Part shown: positions 1 to 5,356 of the stretch, piece by piece | Position numbering within the stretch: position 1 is the first letter of the stretch | How the letters are laid out: every line of letters starts with the position of its first letter | Origin: an uncultured Prevotella sp. | GTDB lineage: Bacteria > Bacteroidota > Bacteroidia > Bacteroidales > Bacteroidaceae | Reading direction: 5' to 3' | DNA length: 5,356 bases | NCBI GenBank assembly: GCA_938023885.1 | Contig: CALJCU010000264.1 | Location: forward strand, 1 to 5,356 | Notes under the pieces: generated by a model | Databases searched by the model: none | Seen by the model: the letters and a program-made list of their open reading frames with translations, nothing else | What the model was told of the DNA's origin: nothing | Program-made: the position numbers and the translations under genes

Positions 1-1131
1 AATAATCATATGGTAGACGGCAGTGTAGTCAACAACGCACTGCGCTACGATCCAACACGTCCCGTGGGGACAGGCAGCGCTACAGCCTCGACAGATCCGG
101 GACTGGGGTACTTTATATGGATGAACGGTAAGTCGCCGATGGCAATACAGACGGATAACCCTGTGGCACAGTTGGAGCTGCAGAAGTTTCGGAATACGGT
201 GGGCAGATTCATCGGGAATACGCAGCTTGCCTATAAGGTGCATGGTTTTGAGGATCTACAGTTGAATGCTAACTTCGGTCTGGATTATCTTGAGAGCAAC
301 TACAAGAAAGATATTCCCAATCTGGCGGGTACGATGTACACGTCGAACATGAAAGACGGCACAGGTCTCGACTATGACGGTAAACAGAAGAAGCGCAACA
401 CCCTTATCGACCTCTATGCCAACTACCAGCATCTCTTTGGCAAGCATGATGTCGGTGCCATGGCAGGTTATGGCTGGCAACATTTCTGGAAGAAATATGA
501 TGACACCTCTTTGTCGCCGGAGGGCAAGGAGCTCTTCTCTCCTTATCACTATGAGACAGAATACTATCTGCTGTCACTTTACGGACGAGTCAACTATACT
601 TACAATAACCGCTATATGCTCACAGCCACCCTGCGTGCCGATGCCTCTTCACGTTTCGCCAAAGACAACCGCTGGGGTTACTTCCCCTCTGTGGCACTGA
701 GCTGGCGTGTCAGTGATGAGGCTTTCCTGAGAAACAGCAGGGTAATCTCCAATCTCAAGCTGCGTCTCAGCTATGGACAGACGGGTCAGCAGGATATCCT
801 AAATGATTATCCGTACATGACGACCTTTACCATCTCCTATCCGGAGTCCAGTTACCGTTTTGGAGATACCTGGTACCGTACCTACCGCCCGAATGCCTAT
901 GATACCGATATCAAGTGGGAAACGACGGCAACATGGAATGCGGGTCTGGACTATGGATTCTTAGGCAACCGTATCTATGGATCGCTCGATGTGTACAAAC
1001 GTCACACGAAAGACCTTCTCAACACCATCAATGTCATCTCAGGTACAAACTTCTCTTCTATCCTGACGACGAACGTGGGGGAGATGGACAACAAAGGTGT
1101 GGAATGTCAGGGCAAAGACAACGCTCGTTGA
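1..1131 (+). pseudogene. SusC/RagA-family TonB-dependent transporter, internal fragment (5' cut by window, 3' end lost)
   Basis: This is the central and later part of a SusC-type outer-membrane beta-barrel, the TonB-dependent channel that imports glycans or peptides captured by a SusD partner. The frame is open from base 1, so the ATG at 10 is not the true start. Family wording is clear: DPTRPV near the left edge, TDNPVAQLEL, an AGYGWQHFWKK segment, SPEGKEL, GRVNYTYNNRY, DASSRFAKDNRWGYFPSVALSWR, LRLSYGQTGQQD, and NVGEMDNKGVE just before the end. In intact relatives roughly 200 more residues of barrel strands follow the NKGVE motif. Here the reading turns into unrelated residues (CQGKDNAR) and stops at 1129-1131, while SusD coding begins in another frame. 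The plug domain, signal peptide and C-terminal strand are absent, so this copy as written cannot form a barrel. The family call is firm; substrate is unknown. The 3' loss may be a real deletion or an assembly join. Confidence 0.9.
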
Positions 1132-1774
1132 TGCCTTTGATCCCAAAGACGTGGTGTTTGACAAGAATGACACGTGGGGCAATAACAAGATGGATAAGCG
1201 TGCCCAGTTTATGACAGCACTGCCCAACCAGAAGAAAGAGACATGGGGTGAGAAAGAAGAGATGACAAGCCTCTTCACCTGCGGATATGGATATATCAAA
1301 TGGCGTAATGTGACCAAGGATGACAAGATTCCTGCCCAGGGTGAAGCTTACTCGTCTATTAATTTTCCGATGTTCCGCACAGGCGAGGCCTATCTCATAG
1401 CGGCAGAAGCCATACTCCGTGGTGCCAATGGCAGCAGGGCAGAGGCGCTGAACTATGTCAACGAGATTCGTGAGAGGGCTTATATGAGCGGCAAGTATGC
1501 CAGGGCAGGCATACGTTCTGATGTGCCGGGTGACATCACCGACAGTCAGCTTACGCTCGACTTTATTCTTGCTGAGCGGCAGCGGGAACTCGCTTCAGAG
1601 CTTCAGCGTCGTACTGACCTTATCAGATTCGGCAAATTCACCAAGGGTGATAACTGGGACTGGAAGAATGGCGTGAGACTTGGGAGTGATGTCGATGATA
1701 AGTATAATCTCTTCCCCATTCCTGAGTCTGAGCTGACAAACAATCCTAAGCTCAAACAGAATAACGGATATTGA
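1097..1774 (+). pseudogene. SusD/RagB-family surface glycan-binding lipoprotein, C-terminal fragment
   Basis: This is the C-terminal portion of a SusD-type lipoprotein, which caps the SusC channel on the cell surface and captures ligand. Counting residues from the GTG at 1097, the family signatures are INFPMFRTGEAYLIAAEA at about 88-105, the ALNYVNEIRERAY helix at about 117-129, LTLDFILAERQRELASE, RRTDLIRFGKF, NWDWKNGV, and the typical C-terminal end LFPIPESEL...NPKLKQNNGY. A full protein is normally above 500 aa; only about 220 aa remain. The lipoprotein signal and most of the TPR-containing N-terminal half are missing. True SusD coding probably begins at or just before VRAKTTLVDAF (about 1106), and the GTG is only an in-frame codon at the join with susC. 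It has no credible ribosome binding site and overlaps the susC tail in another frame. The stop at 1772-1774 lies 9 bases before the phosphatase, consistent with one operon. Confidence 0.9.
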
Positions 1775-1783
1775 TACTGTTAT

Positions 1784-3046
1784 ATGAGAAACTTACTGGT
1801 ATTAGCTTTTTCCTTGCTATTGTCAGCTACCTTATCAGCACAGACCTCTTTTGATGAGGTCTGTGCCGATTTGAATAAAGCTGGCGGTGTTTATTTAGCT
1901 TATCCGGAGCCGACGGTCAGACTGACGCCTCCTCCCAAAGGCTACCATCCTTTCTATATCAGTCATTATGGGCGCCATGGCTCCCGTTATCTCATCGGTG
2001 ACCGAGACTACAGATGGGTCATGGATGCTCTTCATGATGCCGATTCGTGTGGCGTATTGACACCCCTTGGGTATGATGTGCTGTCGCGGCTGCAGCAGCT
2101 GTGGCCAGATGTGGAGAGACGTGGGGGAGACCTAACGCCTGTTGGTGTAAGGCAGCATCAGGGCATAGCCAGGCGGATGTATGCTAACTTCCCCGAGGTG
2201 TTCAAGGGGAGACGGAAGGTGTCGGCCCGTTCAACGGTTGTCCCGCGATGTGCCATGAGCATGGTAGCTTGTGGGGATGAACTGAAAAGTCTGGCACCTC
2301 AGTTGGACATCAGCTATGAGATGAGTCAGAAATACATGGATTACCTGAACTACCACACGGCTCTGTCGAATGTCTTTACTGACAGCAATAATGGACCATG
2401 GGTGGGTGAGTACCGGCAATTCGAAGCAGCACATGTCAAACCGCAGCGTCTTATGCAGTCGCTTTTCACCGATGATGGCTATGTCAGACAACATATTGAC
2501 GGAACTAACTTCATGTGGGGATTGTACTGGATTGCCGTTGACATGCAGGACATAGATACTCACCTCTCTTTCTACGACCTCTTCACGCCAAGCGAGCTCT
2601 TCGACCTGTGGCAATGTGTCAACTATCGGTTCTATGTAGGCAATGCCAACCATAAAGATGGCAATGGTATCGTGGTGGCGAATGCCCGTCACCTGTTGCG
2701 CGACATCATCGGGCAAGCCGACAAGGCTATCAAGGATGGAGAGATGGCTGCTACGCTCCGTTTTGGTCATGACGGTAACATCATTCCCCTTCTGGCTATC
2801 CTTCACATTGAGAACTTTGATGTGGCTGTGAGCAAGCCGGAAAATCTTTATAAGTACTGGTCTGATTTCAAGGCTGCACCTATGGCTGCAAATGTACAGA
2901 TTGTCTTCTACAGGAATAGCGGGGGCAATATCCTCGTGAAGTTCCTACACAATGAGCGTGAGGTGCATATCCCGGTCAAGACCGACAGCTTCCCCTATTA
3001 TTCATGGCAGGATGTCCGACAGTTTTATATCAATGAACTGAAATGA
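1784..3046 (+). CDS. Secreted histidine-type phosphatase (histidine acid phosphatase / phytase-like clan)
   Basis: This 420-aa protein belongs to the histidine phosphatase clan, branch 2, whose members remove phosphate from inositol phosphates, sugar phosphates or other phosphomonoesters through a phospho-histidine intermediate. A signal peptide is visible (MRNLLVLAFSLLLSATLSAQ, likely cleaved near residue 19-20), so it acts in the periplasm or outside. The catalytic motif RHGSR is at residues 64-68, with the nucleophile at His65. A further conserved arginine region, SARSTVVPRC, lies at about 147-156. The proton-donor motif is HD at 329-330 in LRFGHDGNIIPL. MINPP-type enzymes usually carry HAE at that point, so this copy is HD-type. 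Length and motif order look intact. The start follows the susD fragment by 9 bases without a clear Shine-Dalgarno, which is common in Bacteroidetes. Co-transcription with a SusC/SusD pair suggests processing of a phosphorylated ligand; the substrate is inferred, not shown. Confidence 0.9.
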   Translation: MRNLLVLAFSLLLSATLSAQTSFDEVCADLNKAGGVYLAYPEPTVRLTPPPKGYHPFYISHYGRHGSRYLIGDRDYRWVMDALHDADSCGVLTPLGYDVLSRLQQLWPDVERRGGDLTPVGVRQHQGIARRMYANFPEVFKGRRKVSARSTVVPRCAMSMVACGDELKSLAPQLDISYEMSQKYMDYLNYHTALSNVFTDSNNGPWVGEYRQFEAAHVKPQRLMQSLFTDDGYVRQHIDGTNFMWGLYWIAVDMQDIDTHLSFYDLFTPSELFDLWQCVNYRFYVGNANHKDGNGIVVANARHLLRDIIGQADKAIKDGEMAATLRFGHDGNIIPLLAILHIENFDVAVSKPENLYKYWSDFKAAPMAANVQIVFYRNSGGNILVKFLHNEREVHIPVKTDSFPYYSWQDVRQFYINELK

Positions 3047-3087
3047 ACTCTTACGGCAGATGTCAGACAGTTACCATAAAGGTTTAT

Positions 3088-3121
3088 AGGAGGCATAATG
3101 TCCGACGAGAAGATCCCGTAA
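3088..3121 (+). other. Seven-codon mini-ORF with strong Shine-Dalgarno; leader peptide or remnant gene start
   Basis: AGGAGG at 3088-3093 is followed four bases later by ATG at 3098-3100. The short frame reads MSDEKIP and stops at TAA 3119-3121. Strong Shine-Dalgarno sites are uncommon in Bacteroidetes, so the arrangement looks deliberate, either as a translated leader peptide or as the beginning of a gene whose body has been lost. No promoter is evident for it other than read-through from the phosphatase. The match could also be chance in AT-rich spacer sequence. Confidence 0.3.
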
Positions 3122-3180
3122 TGAATCCAGATCACATGTGTTAAAATTCTAATCTTGCAGTGGATTTTCCCGTCATTCTC

Positions 3181-3211
3181 TTTGTCGATACACACAAAAG
3201 CATTATCTTTG
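3181..3211 (+). promoter_or_regulatory. Bacteroidetes sigma-ABfr-type promoter for the small RNA
   Basis: TTTG at 3181-3184 matches the -33 element and TATCTTTG at 3204-3211 matches the -7 element TAnnTTTG. They are separated by 19 bases, the spacing typical of Bacteroides primary-sigma promoters. The expected transcription start is about 3217-3219, which coincides with the beginning of the self-complementary segment downstream. Both boxes and the spacing match. Confidence 0.75.
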
Positions 3212-3216
3212 TACAT

Positions 3217-3384
3217 GCTGAGGCCACATACGTTTCTCATGGCTGAAAGGGTCTCTGGTTGAACATTGGGACTCTGAGCCCGTTAATTACACTATTGGAG
3301 CATGACTCCGCTTTAAAGTTACTAGAGATATGCGACATTCAAGTGCGTTTCGGCAGAAAGTTGCGTTGTGGCCTCTACTTTTTT
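3217..3384 (+). ncRNA. Candidate structured small RNA with 6S-like rod architecture
   Basis: No credible protein is encoded here, but the segment folds end to end. By hand, 3220-3228 (GAGGCCACA) pairs perfectly with 3367-3375 (TGTGGCCTC). Further in, 3233-3237 pairs with 3355-3359, and 3242-3248 (GCTGAAA) pairs with 3348-3354 (TTTCGGC, one G-U). After an asymmetric open region (3' side about 3330-3347), 3252-3259 pairs with 3321-3328 (8 bp, one G-U). The apical part holds a GGAG/CTCC hairpin at 3297-3309. Six T at 3379-3384 follow the closing helix. A promoter sits exactly at the 5' end. A closing stem, an open central region and an apical stem in about 168 nt is the plan of 6S RNA, which binds RNA polymerase by mimicking an open promoter. 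Known Bacteroidetes families such as 6S-Flavo or Bacteroidales-1 are the obvious candidates. The RNA call rests on structure and promoter; the 6S identity is inference. A structured 5' leader of the next gene is the main alternative. Confidence 0.6.
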
Positions 3385-3392
3385 ATTCAACT

Positions 3393-3425
3393 GGTGTAAA
3401 ATCTGAGATATTTTATGTAAATTTG
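3393..3425 (+). promoter_or_regulatory. Probable promoter of the CarboxypepD_reg-like gene
   Basis: TAAATTTG at 3418-3425 is an exact match to the Bacteroidetes -7 element TAnnTTTG. The -33 position is weak: GGTG at 3393-3396, 21 bases upstream, matches only the final TG. Transcription would start near 3432 and give a short leader of about 28 bases before the ATG at 3460. This would make the gene independent of the upstream small-RNA transcript, which appears to end at the T-run 3379-3384. Confidence 0.5.
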
Positions 3426-3448
3426 CAAACAGGAAACCTATAAAAGAT

Positions 3449-3456
3449 AAGGAGGT
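3449..3456 (+). promoter_or_regulatory. Unusually strong Shine-Dalgarno (AAGGAGGT)
   Basis: AAGGAGGT is fully complementary to the classical 16S anti-Shine-Dalgarno end, and lies three bases before the ATG at 3460. Bacteroidetes genes rarely depend on such sites. It fixes the start of the following gene at 3460, which is also the only start that gives a signal peptide. It shows that the TTG at 3504 in the longer downstream frame is not the real start. Confidence 0.7.
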
Positions 3457-3459
3457 CCT

Positions 3460-4667
3460 ATGAAAACTTTGCGCTTTATCTTTATCGTAATCACGGCGGG
3501 CATTTGCTGCGCCGTCCAATCACAGGTTTTGAGGACAGTGACAGGGAGAGTGGGGGACCGGGAGACAAGGCGGGCGGGGATGGCAAGTACGCTACAGTAA
3601 CCAACGAGGATGGCAGTTTCATTTTGCGGATGCCTTCTACCAGTACCACGATAATCGTCTCTCACATAGGTTATACGACACGCTATTTATCTGTGGGCGA
3701 CGGGCGTGACCTGCGGATCAGTATGGTGCCGTCAACGATCACGCTGAATGAAGTGTTGGCGGCGAATCCGGAGGATGTGGTGAGAATCGCGATAGAGAAT
3801 ATCGACAGCAACTATGTGAACAAACCTGTTCTCCAGACTGGTTTCTATCGCGAGACGACACGCAAAGGCAACAGGTTCATCTATATTGCGGAGGCTATCA
3901 CCGACATGTACCGCCGGCCTTACACAGAGGGTATCAGGGGTGACCGTGTGGCGATCAGGAAGGCACGCAGGATCATCTCCACCAGTGCCAAGGACACGCT
4001 TGGGGCGAAGATGGAGGGCGGTCCAACGTTGCCGCTGACTTCGGACCTGATGAAGAATCTGGATTTCCTGTTTGATAACGAGACGTTGGCTTCGTACAAT
4101 TACGCTATGGGACCGGCACGCAGCGAGGACGGGACGGGTTTGGTCAAAGTCACCCTCACCCCTAAGCCGGACCGTAGGCGCGTACTGCCTTATGCGTTGT
4201 TGTACGGTGACCTCTATATCACTACCCATTCTCTTGCGTTGCTTCACGCTGACCTCTCTTTGGACATGACGGACAAGGCTAAGGCGACACGCGTCATGCT
4301 CAGCCGCAAACCAATGGGTGTGAAGTTCAAACCTCGTGGAATGGAGTTCTCGGTCACGTACGGGCAGGACAAGACAGGGCGGCTGACCCTGAGCTATATC
4401 CGTTCTGTGATGAGCTTTAAATGCGAATGGAAGCGGAAGCTTTTCAGTGCACCTTATGTCGTGACATCGGAGATGGTGGTGACGGGGGAGCAGACAGACG
4501 GTGTCAAGCCTATTCAATCCCATGCCTCCTTCAATAGGCATGAATCCTTGTATGACCATCCTGAATACTTCGGTGATCCCGACTTCTGGAGCCAGTATAA
4601 CATCATCGCCCCTACAGAAAGCTTGGAGAAAGGCATCCGTAACCTGAAGAAGCGAATCAGCCAATAG
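3460..4667 (+). pseudogene. Secreted CarboxypepD_reg-like domain protein, frameshifted near the N-terminus
   Basis: The start at 3460 gives a signal peptide, MKTLRFIFIVITAGICCAVQSQ, then TVTGRVGDRETRRAG, the first strands of a CarboxypepD_reg-like beta-sandwich. This frame stops at 3598-3600 after 46 codons. The rest continues in the -1 frame: YATVTNEDGSFILRMP (from about 3588) completes the domain, with IIVSHIGYTTRYL after it. About 300 further residues (ANPEDVVRIAIENI, LQTGFYRETTRKGNRFIYIAEA, the final DFWSQYNIIAPTESLEKGI) match a common family of Bacteroidales secreted proteins of about 400 aa with unknown function. The stop is at 4665-4667. The frame must change between about 3545 and 3590. 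The spacer between VTGRV and VTNEDG looks shorter than usual, so a deletion of 3n+1 bases is as likely as a single-base loss; a five-G run sits at 3552-3556. No convincing slippery heptamer was found. The upstream promoter and Shine-Dalgarno are intact, suggesting recent inactivation or a sequence error. Confidence 0.8.
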
Positions 4668-4689
4668 TCTGTCTCCCTATGACGATCGT

Positions 4690-4770
4690 CGGGCTTCCCT
4701 GCCTGCGAACTCTATTCATTATTCAGCAGATATTCCCGCGGGTTCTGGTCCTTATCCAGGCCGGGCTTCC
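4690..4770. repeat. Short direct repeat CGGGCTTCC flanking the truncated end of the minus-strand gene
   Basis: CGGGCTTCC occurs at 4690-4698 and 4762-4770, 72 bases apart, with similar following bases (CTG versus TTG). The second copy covers the last family-like codons of the aminotransferase fragment (Glu-Ala-Arg on the minus strand). This is the sort of microhomology at which deletions or assembly joins occur. Nine bases can also recur by chance. Confidence 0.35.
4712..4762 (-). other. Possible foreign C-terminal coding tail joined to the aminotransferase fragment
   Basis: On the minus strand, in a frame different from the aminotransferase, the sequence reads GLDKDQNPREYLLNNE and stops at TAG 4714-4712. 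The charged, helix-like wording ending at a stop resembles a genuine protein C-terminus. It does not resemble the expected end of an alpha-oxoamine synthase. It may be the 3' end of another gene brought next to the aminotransferase by the same event that truncated it. The stretch is short and I do not recognise the parent protein, so chance is quite possible. No hairpin plus T-run terminator is evident between the convergent genes. Confidence 0.25.
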
Positions 4771-5356
4771 TTGGTTCTTACCGCAGGGTATGTGATACCG
4801 CTTACAAAGATACATCTTTTCTGCAATTCTCGTGCTATTTCATATACTTTTTTATTATCTCTGACCATAATGGGAAATATAGCTGATGCGGAACAGCCTA
4901 TGTCAAAGCCTTCCTCTACCAGTCGTTTGCGCAGATAATTAACATTCGTCCATAATTTCTTGCGAATCTCAGGACGTGTCTGAATGAGTTCCAATGCCTT
5001 CAGTGAAGATGCCGCAACCTGTGGAGTCATAGCAGCAGAAAAGACATTACTATCGGCATAATATCTCAGATATTGAATCAACTTTTCCGATGTGGCAACG
5101 AAGCCACCGACACATCCGAAAGATTTGCTGAAAGTACCTGTGATAATATCGACTTGTCCCAGGCAATTATAATATTCGGCAGTTCCTCTGCCGTTTTCTC
5201 CCATAACTCCAATGCCGTGAGCGTCATCCATCATAAGAAGGCAATTGTGTTTCTTGCAGACCGCAATGTATTGGGGAAGTTTTGATAAATCTCCATTCTG
5301 GGAATAGACCCCATCAATGATGACCAATCGAGTCTGATATTTTCCCGTTTCCCGTT
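4752..5356 (-). pseudogene. Alpha-oxoamine synthase family PLP enzyme (KBL/BioF/SPT-like), 5' cut by window, C-terminus lost
   Basis: This is a fold-type I PLP enzyme of the family that condenses an amino acid with an acyl-CoA (2-amino-3-ketobutyrate CoA ligase, 8-amino-7-oxononanoate synthase, serine palmitoyltransferase). Reading is open to the window edge (…TGKYQTRLVIIDGVYSQNGD), so the start lies outside. DDAHGIG (5214-5228 for DDAHG) carries the Asp and His that hold the PLP ring. TFSKSFG carries the Schiff-base lysine, codon at 5124-5126. NVFSAAMTP and CIFVSGITYPAV follow in the usual order. Relatives continue after KEAR with a basic strand (ARIR/ARLR) and about 35 more residues. Here the frame turns to Pro-Gly and stops at 4754-4752. 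The second Arg of that motif, which corresponds to the substrate-carboxylate Arg of E. coli BioF as I recall it, is lost. Hand-counted GC over four lines is about 43%, against about 54% over three lines of the preceding gene. Exact substrate unknown. Confidence 0.8.

Noticed and set aside
2231..2806. 191-codon open frame on the minus strand
   Set aside because: It is opposite the intact histidine phosphatase and has no recognisable motif.
3025..3240. 71-codon open frame on the minus strand in the intergenic region
   Set aside because: It overlaps the end of the phosphatase and the promoter of the small RNA, has no ribosome binding site, and its composition does not look protein-like.
3545..3600. 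Programmed -1 frameshifting in the CarboxypepD_reg-like gene
   Set aside because: No X XXY YYZ heptamer in the right phase was found, and a split between signal peptide and mature domain gives no obvious useful short product.
3322..3665. Two short minus-strand frames (3322-3519 and 3438-3665)
   Set aside because: They cross the structured RNA, the promoter and the signal peptide of the plus-strand gene, all of which have better support.
3732..4664. 310-codon open frame on the minus strand
   Set aside because: It lies entirely opposite the CarboxypepD_reg-like coding sequence, which has clear family wording. The minus-strand product shows no domain, no signal and an unnatural residue mix typical of an antisense shadow.
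4681..4742. Palindromes GACGATCGTC (4681-4690) and CCCGCGGG (4735-4742) as terminators or protein sites
   Set aside because: Both are short, without a loop or a following T-run, so they do not form a credible terminator, and I know of no matching operator.
1..5356. CRISPR array, tRNA, rRNA, insertion sequence or integrase
   Set aside because: No regularly spaced repeats, cloverleaf-like segments, transposase motifs or terminal inverted repeats were seen on either strand.

Overview
The window looks like Bacteroidales DNA, most likely Prevotella or a close relative. The evidence is a SusC/RagA-type TonB-dependent transporter followed by a SusD/RagB lipoprotein, a CarboxypepD_reg-like domain protein, a periplasmic histidine phosphatase, and Bacteroidetes-type promoters of the form TTTG-N19-TAnnTTTG. 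The genus is inferred from protein wording only.

Layout. Positions 1-1131 hold a SusC-type transporter, cut on the left by the window edge and on the right by an internal junction. At about 1100-1115 it runs directly, out of frame, into the C-terminal part of a SusD-type protein (to 1774). The end of susC and the start of susD are missing. Nine bases later comes an intact, secreted, RHG/HD-type histidine phosphatase (1784-3046). The order suggests an outer-membrane uptake pair coupled to a phosphatase that strips phosphate from the imported or surface-captured ligand.

The 413-base gap at 3047-3459 is not empty. It has a seven-codon mini-ORF with a strong ribosome binding site, a near-perfect Bacteroidetes promoter (3181-3211), and immediately downstream a segment of about 168 nt whose two ends pair as a 9-bp helix. 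Further paired segments stack inward and a run of six T follows the 3' end. This is the architecture of a 6S-like small RNA and is the most interesting item here. A second promoter and an unusually strong Shine-Dalgarno then lead into the next gene.

Positions 3460-4667 encode a secreted CarboxypepD_reg-like protein of about 400 aa, split by a frameshift near its N-terminus (signal peptide in one frame, the rest in another). On the minus strand, 4752-5356 is an alpha-oxoamine synthase family enzyme (KBL/BioF/SPT-like, PLP-dependent). It is open at the window edge and lacks its normal C-terminus.

Four of the five protein-coding stretches are therefore truncated, joined out of frame, or frameshifted. 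That pattern points either to a decaying, deletion-prone locus or to a chimeric or error-containing assembly; the sequence alone cannot decide. I do not see a new defence, mobile or CRISPR system, nor any tRNA, rRNA or insertion sequence.
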